Below, in pieces: positions 17,467 through 26,574 of a stretch of 64,000 nucleotides of DNA. Where the stretch lies: the NCBI GenBank assembly GCA_002419365.1, contig DIGA01000060.1, positions 1 through 64,000 of the forward strand, read 5' to 3'. The position numbers were made by a program, and so were the translations under genes. Position 1 is the first letter of the stretch. Every line of letters begins with the position of its first letter. The notes beneath the pieces are model-generated. The model saw nothing but the letters and a program-made list of their open reading frames with translations. It was not told the origin of the DNA and did no database searches. Source of the DNA: Mageeibacillus sp. UBA5734. GTDB lineage: Bacteria > Bacillota > Clostridia > Saccharofermentanales > UBA5734.

Positions 17467-17514
17467 ACCTTTCACCTCGAGAATTACCATAGGATTTTTA
17501 CTATCTTATTTATA

Positions 17515-17541
17515 TTATCATTGTATTTTTAAAATTGATAA
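17515..17541. promoter_or_regulatory. Inverted repeat TTATCA-N15-TGATAA in the lysR/yeiH gap
   Basis: Perfect 6-bp arms at 17515-17520 and 17536-17541 surround an AT-rich centre that is itself nearly symmetric (ATTTT-T-AAAAT). It lies midway between the divergent starts, where LysR proteins usually bind. Confidence 0.5.
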
Positions 17542-17588
17542 ACTTTAGCTACACTGGATGGAGAATTTTTGATTGGAGGTCTGTTCAA

Positions 17589-18626
17589 ATGACCGTGAAA
17601 GGGCGCACAGGACCCGGTCTGTTGCTTTGCCTGGCAATCGCTGTCCCGGCCTGGTTTTTGGGATTACGCATGCCGGTGATTGGCGGGCCTGTCTTTGGCA
17701 TTCTCATGGGAGTCCTGATTGCCAATCTCTTCCCCACTCTGACTTCTGGCTTTGCCGGTTTCAGCTTTGAGCCCGGTATCCGGTTGACCAGCAAGAAACT
17801 GCTCCAGGTGGCGGTGGTTTTGCTCGGTTTCGAGATGAATTTTGCCACGATCGTCAAGGTCGGTGGCCAGTCGCTGTTTGTCATGCTGTTCACCCTGACC
17901 GCTGCCTTTGTCACAGCCTATGCTATAGGCAAGCTTTTGCACCTGGATGGCAAAACTGTCACCCTGATCGGTGTTGGCACCTCGATCTGCGGTGGCTCGG
18001 CAATTGCGGCGACAGCACCTGTAATTGCAGCCGATGATGAAGAAGTCGCTGCAGCGATCTCGACCATTTTCCTGTTCAATGTCCTTGCGGTCTTCATCTT
18101 CCCTGCTCTGGGCCATTCGCTGAACTTGAGCGATATGGGATTTGGCCTCTGGGCTGGCACAGCGGTCAACGACACGTCCTCGGTTGTAGCAGCAGGAACG
18201 GCCTGGAGTGCCGCAGCTGGCAACAATGTCGCCCTCAGCTATGCGACGATTGTCAAACTGACCCGGACGCTGATGATCGTGCCAATCACCTTCACCCTGG
18301 CCATGCGTACGGCCCCGCTGGCGCGCCGGCAGGAAAATGCCTCTGAAGCGCCGGCGTATAACCTGGTGCGGACTTTCCCCTGGTTTGTCATCGCTTTCCT
18401 TGCCGTCGCCCTGCTGAACACCTGGCTGCCCTGGCCGGATCTGGCCAGCAAATTCGTCACGGCCGGCAAATTCCTGATCGTCATGGCCATGTCCGCCATC
18501 GGCCTGAACACCCGTTTCAAACGCCTGATCGCCCAAGGCTGGCGGCCCATCCTGCTCGGACTTTGCTGCTGGTTTGCCGTCGCCAGCGTCTCCCTGCTCG
18601 TCCAGAAACTGACCGCAGCGCTGTAA
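17589..18626 (+). CDS. yeiH: YeiH-family putative sulfate/anion exporter
   Basis: Integral membrane protein of the conserved YeiH family, 345 residues with about ten hydrophobic segments. Typical stretches are GLRMPVIGGPVFGILMG, LLQVAVVLLGFEMN, GVGTSICGGSAIAATAPVI and GTAVNDTSSVVAAG. The family is annotated as a putative sulfate exporter, with limited experimental support. The start ATG has GGAGGT with an 8-base spacer; an earlier in-frame ATG at 17535 lacks one and lies inside the regulatory region. It is divergent from lysR. Confidence 0.87.
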   Translation: MTVKGRTGPGLLLCLAIAVPAWFLGLRMPVIGGPVFGILMGVLIANLFPTLTSGFAGFSFEPGIRLTSKKLLQVAVVLLGFEMNFATIVKVGGQSLFVMLFTLTAAFVTAYAIGKLLHLDGKTVTLIGVGTSICGGSAIAATAPVIAADDEEVAAAISTIFLFNVLAVFIFPALGHSLNLSDMGFGLWAGTAVNDTSSVVAAGTAWSAAAGNNVALSYATIVKLTRTLMIVPITFTLAMRTAPLARRQENASEAPAYNLVRTFPWFVIAFLAVALLNTWLPWPDLASKFVTAGKFLIVMAMSAIGLNTRFKRLIAQGWRPILLGLCCWFAVASVSLLVQKLTAAL

Positions 18627-18646
18627 AAGGGACGCCGTCCCTTTTT
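18625..18646. terminator. Palindrome AAAAGGGAC-GCC-GTCCCTTTT with T-tract
   Basis: A 9-bp perfect stem with a 3-base loop overlaps the last base of the yeiH stop codon. T on one side and A on the other suit termination in both directions. It is one copy of the GGGAC-N3-GTCCC family found in several gaps of this window. Confidence 0.8.
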
Positions 18647-18654
18647 CGGCAGAA

Positions 18655-18663
18655 TGGTATAAT
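18655..18663 (+). promoter_or_regulatory. Extended -10 promoter of dinB (TGGTATAAT)
   Basis: TG-G-TATAAT lies 28 bases before the dinB start; the palindrome at 18625-18646 covers the -35 position. No LexA-type box was seen. Confidence 0.6.
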
Positions 18664-18691
18664 TGTGTTCAGAATGGTCAGGTGAAGACAG

Positions 18692-19912
18692 ATGCGCACA
18701 GTCGTTTTTCTGGTGGATATGAACGCGTTTTTCATTTCGTGCGAAATGACACGGCGTGCTGAACTGCGCGGCAAGCCGGCGGCTGTTGCCGGTGATCCGC
18801 AGCGTCGGACCGGGATCATCCTGGCAGCCAATTACGAAGCCCGGGCCTTTGGGGTAAAAACGACCATGCTGGTGCATGAAGCACAGCGGCTGTGCCCGGA
18901 CATCACACTCGTTCCACCGGACCATGATTTTTACGAGCAAAAGTCTCGCGAAGTCATGCAATTGCTCCGGCGATTCACGCCTATTGTCGAACCCAACAGC
19001 ATCGATGAAGCCTGGCTGGACATGACCGGTTGCGAAAAATTGTCAGGTACGCCGCTTGAAGCGGCACGTTCGATCATGCAGACGATCAACGGAAATTTGG
19101 ACCTATGGTGTTCGATCGGAATTTCCGACAACAAATTCCTGGCCAAGATGGCTTCAGAAATGAAAAAGCCGCAGGGGATTACCGAACTGTGGCCGGAAGA
19201 TGTGCCCGCCAAGCTCTGGCCACTGCCGGTCGGTGCCATGTATGGTGTCGGCCAGAAGACCGCCGACAAGCTTAAGCGCCTCGGTGTGGCCACGATCGGT
19301 GAACTGGCTCGACTTGATATGGAATTTCTGGTCGAACGTTTTGGCAAAAGCGGCATCGATCTCTATCGACATGCGCACGGACTAGCAGATGATCCAGTCC
19401 GTGCCACTGACGACGATTCCGTCCAGTCGATCGGCCGCTCGAAGACCTTGTCTGAGAATATTTCTGATCTGGAAAAAGCCAAGCGAATTTTACTGGGTTT
19501 GTCTGACGAAGTCGCCGCGACAGCACGCAGGCAAAACCTGAAAGGTCAAGTGGTTCAAATCACGCTCAAATACACGGATTTCAAGGTGATCACACGCCAG
19601 ACCATGGTTTCTGCTACAAACCTTTCGCAAGAAGTGTACCTGGCTGGTTGTGCTTTGCTTACTAAAAACTGGGACCCTGGTAAGCCGGTCCGCCTGATCG
19701 GGATCAGCCTCGGGCATTTTCAAAAGCACAAGGAAAACCGCCAACTGACCCTGTTTGACCAGATTGATGGTAATCAAGACAATAAGGCACTCGAACATGT
19801 GCCACAAACAGGCAAAGTCGATCAGGCCGTCGATTCGATCCGCGAGCGGTTCGGCCAAAACAGCATCACCCGGGCGTCACTGATGAAAAAGAAGAAGCCC
19901 AAAGATGACTGA
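18692..19912 (+). CDS. dinB: DNA polymerase IV (Y-family translesion polymerase)
   Basis: Copies past damaged template bases. It is 406 residues. The catalytic acidic residues are Asp9 (FLVDMNAFF) and Asp105-Glu106 in NSIDEAWLDMTG. Palm, fingers, thumb (GVGQKTADKLKRLGVATIGEL) and little finger (SKTLSEN onward) are all present. A sliding-clamp-binding motif QLTLF sits at 351-355. AGGTG precedes the ATG. It stands alone with its own promoter. Confidence 0.96.
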   Translation: MRTVVFLVDMNAFFISCEMTRRAELRGKPAAVAGDPQRRTGIILAANYEARAFGVKTTMLVHEAQRLCPDITLVPPDHDFYEQKSREVMQLLRRFTPIVEPNSIDEAWLDMTGCEKLSGTPLEAARSIMQTINGNLDLWCSIGISDNKFLAKMASEMKKPQGITELWPEDVPAKLWPLPVGAMYGVGQKTADKLKRLGVATIGELARLDMEFLVERFGKSGIDLYRHAHGLADDPVRATDDDSVQSIGRSKTLSENISDLEKAKRILLGLSDEVAATARRQNLKGQVVQITLKYTDFKVITRQTMVSATNLSQEVYLAGCALLTKNWDPGKPVRLIGISLGHFQKHKENRQLTLFDQIDGNQDNKALEHVPQTGKVDQAVDSIRERFGQNSITRASLMKKKKPKDD

Positions 19913-19940
19913 CCATCCTTGTCTGAATCCAATGGATGGA

Positions 19941-20249
19941 TCAATTCAGAACTTTGATGATCTGGACAAACTCAGCATTGACGATTTGGCGTCCACTGGC
20001 CGTTTCCACCTCAATCCAGTTCTCGTTGACCTGAATGATTTTTCCTTTGACCGTGCTGCCGTAGGAACCAGAAGAAATTTTGCACTGTTTCCCTGTGTAT
20101 TGTTGTAGCAATTCATTGGTCATCGCAACTTTCCTCCTGTGCCTGATTCGTTTTGCCGCCAGTATAAGTTGAAATGCATGTTGCTGATGCAACAGGACGA
20201 ACAGAATAAAAATCGGGAAATAAAGCGTAACAAACGTGCCTGAGTCCAT
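19941..20249 (-). CDS. Small membrane-anchored protein with an Sm-like beta domain (DUF6897-like)
   Basis: A 102-residue protein: one N-terminal hydrophobic helix (VTLYFPIFILFVLLH), a basic linker (AAKRIRHRRK), then a compact beta domain from MTNELLQQYTGKQCKI to the end, with GSTVKGKIIQVNENWIEVET. That domain resembles short stand-alone clostridial proteins, which I recall as DUF6897, with an SH3/Sm-like fold; the name is from memory. The domain begins with its own Met, so the anchor may be an added module. ATG 20249 is chosen because GGGGTGA lies 6 bases before it. Basic residues after the helix suggest the beta domain faces the cytoplasm. Function unknown. Confidence 0.6.
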   Translation of the reverse strand: MDSGTFVTLYFPIFILFVLLHQQHAFQLILAAKRIRHRRKVAMTNELLQQYTGKQCKISSGSYGSTVKGKIIQVNENWIEVETASGRQIVNAEFVQIIKVLN

Positions 20250-20268
20250 CAGCAATCACCCCTTTTTG

Positions 20269-20290
20269 AAAAGGGACCGGGTCCCTTTTT
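20269..20290. terminator. Palindrome AAAAGGGAC-CGG-GTCCCTTTT
   Basis: A 9-bp perfect stem with a 3-base loop, a second copy of the GGGAC-N3-GTCCC family. It lies 20 bases upstream of the small membrane protein start and downstream of the adhesin stop, so on the minus strand it may end adhesin transcription. Confidence 0.65.
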
Positions 20291-20310
20291 GGGCAAAAAG
20301 CCAGAAACAG

Positions 20311-20345
20311 GCTCCCCTCTAAGCTTTGCGGGCTTGGAGGGGAGC
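20311..20345. other. 14-bp hairpin downstream of the adhesin
   Basis: Arms GCTCCCCTCTAAGC (20311-20324) and GCTTGGAGGGGAGC (20332-20345) pair with one wobble. On the minus strand the nearest T-tract is about 10 bases further on, so it may stabilise the 3' end instead of terminating. Confidence 0.5.
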
Positions 20346-20411
20346 AGTGTGTGTGTGTTTGCGATTCTGTCGTCCGGACGCCTTCAATCAATTGTTCAGG
20401 CAGCCAAACGT

Positions 20412-23400
20412 TCAGCTGTTTTCCCGTTTCTTCCACAGGATGAGAAGGGTCCCAGCCAACAGAAGGGTCATCAGGCCGATCACTTTGAACGGGTAAGCGT
20501 CAGATAGATCGCCGGTTTGGGGCATTTCTGCTCCGAAGACATCCAGGATAGCTGCCAAGGTAGTTGTCGGTGCCGGAGTCGTTGTCGGAGGCGGCGGGAG
20601 GGTATCAATGTCGACGTCTGCACCGTCGCTGTCACTGACCGGTGTCTGCTCGTCGTCTGTACCGCTGACGGTGACAATGTCATCGATATTTTCGCCGCGG
20701 TCGCCATCGATGGATGCCTCAAAGTAGACCGTCAGGCTGGCTCCCGGCAGGATGGTCTGCGGCAACGTGATCGGTGTGGTCAGGGTGGCATTGGTGTAGA
20801 GAAGCGGACTAAAGGCGGGGCCGCCTTCGATCGAGTCGGTCAGGCTGGTGATCGTGACTGGATCATTGGCTAGACTGGTGTTTACAATGACGACCATGAA
20901 GGTTGCTTCGTCGCCAGGATCATCCACTGAATCATCCAGGGCGAATTTGGCAATGTCGATGGACGGTGGCGCGTTGACTGGGATCGAGAACTCGTCACTT
21001 TCAGGTTCGGTTTCAGTCGAATCCACCATTACAGTGTTGTCGAGCCAGCCGTCAGCGGGGCTCTCTTCGGTGCTGGTGCCAGCTGCCGTGATTTCAGCCA
21101 GGGTGACGGTGTGGCTGCCGGTGAAGATCCAAGTCTCACCAACATCGAGCTTGTCGTTATCATTGGTGTCGCCACTGCTGTAAGTTGGTCCGACCGTGCA
21201 AATCGGATCTGTGACCGTGATGTTTGTCAGAACCACATTGCCCTTATTAACAACAGTGAAGGTGTACGGCACGACTTGTCCCACGGTCGTGATCAAGGTT
21301 GTTGTGCTGGTTTTTTCAACAGACAGAGCAGGCGACAATCCGATCGAGATTTCATGATCATCGGTGTCTGGGCTGGTCTCATTCGAGTCAGCCGTCACTG
21401 TGTTGTCCAGATCGCCGTCGCCGCCGCCGTTGGAGTCAATCTCTGCCTGCGTGACGATGTGGCTGCCGGTGTAGGTCCAGGCTTCGTTCACATCCAGAAT
21501 GCCGTCCAGGCCGATGTCACCACTGCTGTAGGATGGGCCAATATCACAATCAGGATCCATGACGGTGATGCCAGTGAGACTGACATTACCCGTATTACGG
21601 ACTACAAATGTATAGGGCACCACTTGGCCAGCTGCTGTGATCAGGGTTGTTGCGCTTGATTTCTCAACGGACAGGCCAGGAATCTGGGCGATCGGAATCG
21701 CGTGGATATCGGTATCCGGGTCGGTCTCGTTTGAATCGGCTGTGACTGTGTTGTCGAGATCGCCATCCCCGCCACCATTGCCGTCAAGTTCAAATTGGGT
21801 GACGGTATGGTTGCCAGCAAAGGTCCAACTTTCACCAACGTCGAGCTTGTTGTTACCGTTGTCGCCGCTGACATAAGCCGGAGCCGGGCTGACGTTCGGG
21901 TCGGTGACCGAGATGCCGGTCAACGTCATATTGCCGGTGTTCGTGACCAAGAAGGTATAAGGAACCACTTGGCCCGCCTCGTCTATCAGGATCGTCGTGC
22001 TGCTCTTGACCACATTCAGACCAGGGCTCTGTTCGATCTGAATTGCGTGGATATCGGTGTCCGGACCGGTCTCGTTGGAATCTGCCGTCACCGTGTTGTC
22101 GAGGTCGCCGTCGCCGCCGCCATCTGTGTCGATTTCGGCTTGCGTGACGGTGTGGCTGCCGCTGTAGGTCCAGGTCTCGGTCAGGTCGAGCTTGCCATTG
22201 CTGTTGGCGTCACCACTGACATAGACTGCAGCAGCGTCCAGGTTCGGGTCGCTGACTGTGATCCCGGTCAGGGTGACATTGCCGGTGTTCGTGACCACGA
22301 AGGTGTAAGGTACGCTTTGGCCGGCTGCGGTGATCAGGATCGTGGTGCTGCTCTTGACCACATTCAGACCAGGGATGCGGCTGATCGGGATGGCCAGGTC
22401 ATCGGTAGCCGGGCCGGTCTCGTTCGAGTCGGCCGTCACCGTGTTGTCGAGATCGCCATCGCCGTCGCCATTGGAGTCCATCTCCGCCTGTGTCACGGTG
22501 TGGCTGCCCGTATAGGTCCAGGCTTCGCCGACATCCAGGATGCCATCCAGACCGAGATCGCCGCTGCTGTAGGTCGGACCTGTTGTGCAGTTCGGGTCTG
22601 TGACCGTGATGCCCGTCAGGCTGACGTTGCCGGTGTTCCTGACCACGAAGGTGTACGGGACGACTTGGCCAGCTGCGGTGATCAGGGTCGTCGTGCTCGT
22701 TTTCTCGACCTCCAGATCCGCGGCATAGCCGATATTGATGAAATGGTCATCCGTATCCGGGCCGGTCTCGTTCGAGTCAGCCGTCACGGTGTTGTCGAGG
22801 TCGCCGTCACCGCCGCCGTTGGAGTCGATCTCTTCCTGCGTCACGGTATGGCTGCCGGTGAAAATCCAGATCTCCGTGACTTCCATCAGGCCATTGTGGT
22901 TCAGATCGCCAACGTCCAGCACGGGGTCGGCGTCGCAGTTCGGATCACTGACCGTGATGCCGGTCAGGGTGACATTGCCGGTGTTGTAGACCGTGAAGGT
23001 ATACGGAACCACCTGGCCGGCGTGATCGATCAGGATCGTGGTGCTATTCTTGACCACATCGAGAGCCGGATTCTGGTCAATCGGGATTGCCAGATCATCG
23101 GTGTCCGGGCCGGTCTCGTTCGAATCCGCCGTCACCGTGTTGTCGAGGTCGCCGTCGCCGCCGCCATCTGTGTCGATTTCAGCTTGCGTGACGGTGTGGC
23201 TGCCGGTGTAAGTCCAGCTTTCGCCGACATCGAGTAGGCCGTTGCTGTTGGTGTCGCCGCTGGCATAGGCCGGAGCCGGGCTGACATTCGGGTCGCTGAC
23301 CGTGATGCCTGTCAGGGTGACATTGCCGGTGTTAGTAACGATGAAAGTGTATGGCACGATCTGGCCGGCTGCGGTGATCAGCGTCGTCGTGCTGCTCTTG

Positions 23401-26400
23401 GCCACATTCAGTCCAGGGGTGCGGCTGATCGGGATGAAATGATCGTCGGTCTCGGGACCGGTTTCATTGGAATCGGCCGTCACCGTGTTGTCGAGGTCGC
23501 CATCGCCGCCGCCGTTGGAATCAATCTCCGCCTGCGTCACGGTGTGGCTGCCGCTGTAGGTCCAGGCTTCGCCGACGTCCAGGATGCCGTCCATGCCGAT
23601 GTCACCACTGCTGTAGGTCGGGCCTGTCGTGCAGTTCGGGTCGGTGACCGTGATGCCCGTCAGGCTGACGTTGCCGGTGTTCGTCACCACGAAGGTGTAC
23701 GGCACCACTTGGCCGGCTGAGGTGATCAGAGTCGTCGTGCTGCTCTTGACCACGTTCAAAGCGGGTCCCTGGCGAATCGGAATCGCATAATCGTCGGTGT
23801 CCGGGCCGGTTTCATTGGAATCGGCCGTCACCGTGTTGTCGAGATCGCCGTCGCCGCCGCCATTGTTATTGATCTCAAGCTGAAGCACCGTGTGATTGCC
23901 CGTGTAGGTCCAGCTTTCGCCGACATCGAGTTGGCCGTTGCTGTTGGTGTCGCCGCTGGCATAGGCCGGAGCCGGGCTGACATTCAGGTCGGTGACCGTG
24001 ATGCCTGTCAGAGTGACATTGCCGGTGTTGGTGACTACAAAAGTATACGGAACCACCTGGTCGGCATGGTCAATCAGCGTCGTGGTGCTGCTCTTGACCA
24101 CATTCAGACCAGGGGTGCGGCTGATCGGGATTGCCAGATCGTCGGTGTCCGGTCCGGTTTCATTGGAATCGGCCGTCACCGTGTTGTCGAGGTCGCCGTC
24201 GCCGCCGCCGTTGGAGTCGATCTCCGCCTGCGTCACGGTGTGGTTGCCGCTGTAGGTCCAGGTCTCGGTCAAATCGAGCTTGTTATTGCTATTGGTGTCG
24301 CCACTGACATAGGCTGCAGCTGCATCCAGATTTGAGTCTGTGACCGTGATGCCGGTCAGGGTGACATTGCCGGTGTTGGTGACTACAAAGGTGTACGATA
24401 CCACTTGGCCGGCATGGTCGATCAGGATCGTGGTGCTGCTCTTGACCACATTCAGGCCAGGGGTGCGGCTGATCGGGATCGCCAGGTCGTCGGTAGCCGG
24501 GCCGGTTTCATTGGAATCGGCCGTCACCGTGTTGTCGAGGTCGCCGTCGCCGCCGCCGTTGGAGTCAACCTCCGCCTGCGTCACAGTGTGGCTGCCGCTG
24601 TAAGTCCAGGTCTCGGTCAGGTCGAGCTTGCCATTGCTATTGGCATCGCCGCTGACATAGGCCGGGGCTGGGCTGACATTCGGGTCTGTGACCGTGATGC
24701 CCGTCAGGGCCACGTTACCGGTGTTCGTAACCACGAAGGTGTACGGCACCACCTGGCCCGCATGGTCGATCAAGGTCGTCGTACTGGATTTTTCAACATT
24801 CAAGCTGGGATTGGCGAAAAAGTTGCCGAAATCAATCGAGCTGACCGATGGGTGATCGGCATCGAGGGTCACGTCCCAGTTGATGGGGTTACCGGATGAA
24901 TCGTGCGGATAGGTCTGTTCATAGCCAGGCTGAACGGACTCGGAGATTTCCCAGTCGGCATAGGACATGTCCGGGAAACTGTAATGGCCGTCACCGCCGG
25001 TCGTTGTGTCGAGGGTAAAGGTGACGCCGCCGTAGGTGATGGTGGCATGGATCGTCCAGTCAGAAAGGCCGGTGTCCTCGGCATCCCGGTCACCGTCACC
25101 GTTGACATCCAGCCATTTGGTACCGCTGATGGCACCCGGCGGTTCTGCCGGAACCGGCAGAGGCACCGTCTTGTTGCCGAACGTTTCGAGCTGGATATGG
25201 CCAGACGAACCGCTGACATAGCCAGAACCATAGGGGTGATTGGCGTCAGGGCTGCCATACTTGTAACCGCCCCAGGGTATCGTCAACGGATTGGTCGCCA
25301 GGGAGGTGTGCAGGTTGGTCCGCCAGAACAAGGTCCGCGAAAGATGCAATTGGAAGTAGATGACGATCGTATCGGCTTCATCGAGTCCGGCATCGACCAG
25401 GTTGTCCTGAGTGATCACAATCGTCCGGCGGTCAACGGTGTAATTGTCCGGATCACCGGGCAGGACATCGTTGATTTGTGGATCAAATTCAAAGCTGGAG
25501 ACCGATTTCAACAACGTGAAACCGCCCCACACGTTTTCAGCTTCCAGGTCGTTTTGCGCCGTTTCCAGTTCCTCTCGCGAGCCAATGCTGGCGTCTGGAT
25601 AAGCCTGGCTGTCCGTCAGTTCAACGGTACCCACTTGCAAGTCTTTGACCATGTCAATGAAACGATGGCCGCCATTGGTGAAGTCGTAGGAAATCACCAG
25701 CTTGCCATCGTACTGTGACATGCCATCAAGTCCTGGGCCCCAGGCCGTCTGGACGCCGGTCAGGACGAGCTGGTAAGGGACCCACTCACCCTCGGCATAG
25801 GTCTTGCCAAGGTTGCCAGTTGTCCAGCCACCGCCTCCATCGACACCACCGTTAAAGCCCATGAGCGATGCGGATGGGTCGCCGTAGTTGATCGTTGCTT
25901 CAAGAGCCAGAGGAGCTGCTAAAGCAAGCGGAGACCCCAGCTCAGGCTCAGTTGGCTCACTGGTTTCGCTGGATTGAGGTTCACTTGCATCCGGTTCGCC
26001 TGAACCGGGCTCGCTTTGCGTAGGATCGCCTGTTTCACTGCTGGTTGTTTCAATGCTGGTTGTATCCTGAAAGCTTCCTGGATCGGATTCTCCAGATTCG
26101 CTGGCTGAGGTCTCTCCGCCGCCTGGATCTGGCTGCATCTCGTCTCCTGATGTCTCAATGGGATCCTCCGAAGACTGGGTGATTCCATCGCTATCCGTTT
26201 CCGACGGCGCTGTCTCATCCTGTTCGATCACGGATTCATTTCCAAAACCAGCGGCAAACTCACCCGATTCTGTCTCTGATCCATCGATCCCATCCTCAGC
26301 TGAAACTTGCAAGCTGGGGGTCAGGATCAATAGGAGGAAGGCTATTGTCACGAATATTGAAAGCTTACCAAGGACAGCTTTCGTAAAGATCCTGTCGCTT

Positions 26401-26405
26401 GACAT
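20412..26405 (-). CDS. Giant sortase-anchored repeat adhesin (MPQTG)
   Basis: A 1997-residue wall-attached surface protein. Order: signal peptide (about 1-36, ending QVSA); Ser/Thr/Glu/Pro-rich low-complexity stretch to about 165; a beta-rich head (about 165-420, around YGDPSASLMGFNGG); an SdrD B-like domain (from GAISGTKWLDVNGDGDRD, about 420-530); eleven near-identical repeats of about 116 residues (VVPYTFVVTNTGNVTLTGI), DUF11/DUF7507 type; one divergent repeat; a Pro/Thr spacer; MPQTG near 1960; a membrane helix and KKRENS tail. Nearly every repeat has an EF-hand-like loop such as DANSNGKLDLTE. ATG 26405 is chosen for its signal peptide and GGAAG site; a longer frame to 26582 adds no signal sequence. 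Ligand unknown. Confidence 0.9.
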   Translation of the reverse strand: MSSDRIFTKAVLGKLSIFVTIAFLLLILTPSLQVSAEDGIDGSETESGEFAAGFGNESVIEQDETAPSETDSDGITQSSEDPIETSGDEMQPDPGGGETSASESGESDPGSFQDTTSIETTSSETGDPTQSEPGSGEPDASEPQSSETSEPTEPELGSPLALAAPLALEATINYGDPSASLMGFNGGVDGGGGWTTGNLGKTYAEGEWVPYQLVLTGVQTAWGPGLDGMSQYDGKLVISYDFTNGGHRFIDMVKDLQVGTVELTDSQAYPDASIGSREELETAQNDLEAENVWGGFTLLKSVSSFEFDPQINDVLPGDPDNYTVDRRTIVITQDNLVDAGLDEADTIVIYFQLHLSRTLFWRTNLHTSLATNPLTIPWGGYKYGSPDANHPYGSGYVSGSSGHIQLETFGNKTVPLPVPAEPPGAISGTKWLDVNGDGDRDAEDTGLSDWTIHATITYGGVTFTLDTTTGGDGHYSFPDMSYADWEISESVQPGYEQTYPHDSSGNPINWDVTLDADHPSVSSIDFGNFFANPSLNVEKSSTTTLIDHAGQVVPYTFVVTNTGNVALTGITVTDPNVSPAPAYVSGDANSNGKLDLTETWTYSGSHTVTQAEVDSNGGGDGDLDNTVTADSNETGPATDDLAIPISRTPGLNVVKSSTTILIDHAGQVVSYTFVVTNTGNVTLTGITVTDSNLDAAAAYVSGDTNSNNKLDLTETWTYSGNHTVTQAEIDSNGGGDGDLDNTVTADSNETGPDTDDLAIPISRTPGLNVVKSSTTTLIDHADQVVPYTFVVTNTGNVTLTGITVTDLNVSPAPAYASGDTNSNGQLDVGESWTYTGNHTVLQLEINNNGGGDGDLDNTVTADSNETGPDTDDYAIPIRQGPALNVVKSSTTTLITSAGQVVPYTFVVTNTGNVSLTGITVTDPNCTTGPTYSSGDIGMDGILDVGEAWTYSGSHTVTQAEIDSNGGGDGDLDNTVTADSNETGPETDDHFIPISRTPGLNVAKSSTTTLITAAGQIVPYTFIVTNTGNVTLTGITVSDPNVSPAPAYASGDTNSNGLLDVGESWTYTGSHTVTQAEIDTDGGGDGDLDNTVTADSNETGPDTDDLAIPIDQNPALDVVKNSTTILIDHAGQVVPYTFTVYNTGNVTLTGITVSDPNCDADPVLDVGDLNHNGLMEVTEIWIFTGSHTVTQEEIDSNGGGDGDLDNTVTADSNETGPDTDDHFINIGYAADLEVEKTSTTTLITAAGQVVPYTFVVRNTGNVSLTGITVTDPNCTTGPTYSSGDLGLDGILDVGEAWTYTGSHTVTQAEMDSNGDGDGDLDNTVTADSNETGPATDDLAIPISRIPGLNVVKSSTTILITAAGQSVPYTFVVTNTGNVTLTGITVSDPNLDAAAVYVSGDANSNGKLDLTETWTYSGSHTVTQAEIDTDGGGDGDLDNTVTADSNETGPDTDIHAIQIEQSPGLNVVKSSTTILIDEAGQVVPYTFLVTNTGNMTLTGISVTDPNVSPAPAYVSGDNGNNKLDVGESWTFAGNHTVTQFELDGNGGGDGDLDNTVTADSNETDPDTDIHAIPIAQIPGLSVEKSSATTLITAAGQVVPYTFVVRNTGNVSLTGITVMDPDCDIGPSYSSGDIGLDGILDVNEAWTYTGSHIVTQAEIDSNGGGDGDLDNTVTADSNETSPDTDDHEISIGLSPALSVEKTSTTTLITTVGQVVPYTFTVVNKGNVVLTNITVTDPICTVGPTYSSGDTNDNDKLDVGETWIFTGSHTVTLAEITAAGTSTEESPADGWLDNTVMVDSTETEPESDEFSIPVNAPPSIDIAKFALDDSVDDPGDEATFMVVIVNTSLANDPVTITSLTDSIEGGPAFSPLLYTNATLTTPITLPQTILPGASLTVYFEASIDGDRGENIDDIVTVSGTDDEQTPVSDSDGADVDIDTLPPPPTTTPAPTTTLAAILDVFGAEMPQTGDLSDAYPFKVIGLMTLLLAGTLLILWKKRENS
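20985..24815 (-). repeat. About eleven tandem 348-bp coding repeats
   Basis: The adhesin stalk is built of tandem units of about 348 bases, highly similar in DNA as well as protein, so copy number can change by recombination or slippage. Units differ mainly in the loop around SGD...GE and in the ends LIDHAGQ versus LITAAGQ, which alternate irregularly, suggesting past unit shuffling. Confidence 0.9.
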
Positions 26406-26574
26406 ATCAATCACTTCCTTTACTTGTCCAACATTTTGTCTGAAGTAAAAGCGTCTGTTCCTTGTGAACCTGAATCTACAAATTTTTCTGGATCCCTGCG
26501 CGACCTGGATTTTCTGTTCGGACCATGACCTTGCTGATGTGTTGCCTGAAGCAACTCTTGATAAACTGTATCTG

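Noticed and set aside
21795..23237. Long open frame of 480 codons on the plus strand opposite the adhesin repeats, with smaller ones around it
   Set aside because: It is a mirror of the repetitive coding sequence on the minus strand, has no ribosome site, and its translation is a repeated low-information pattern.
20985..24815. CRISPR-like regular repetition
   Set aside because: The period is about 348 bases, in frame and translated as protein repeats; there are no short repeats with unique spacers.
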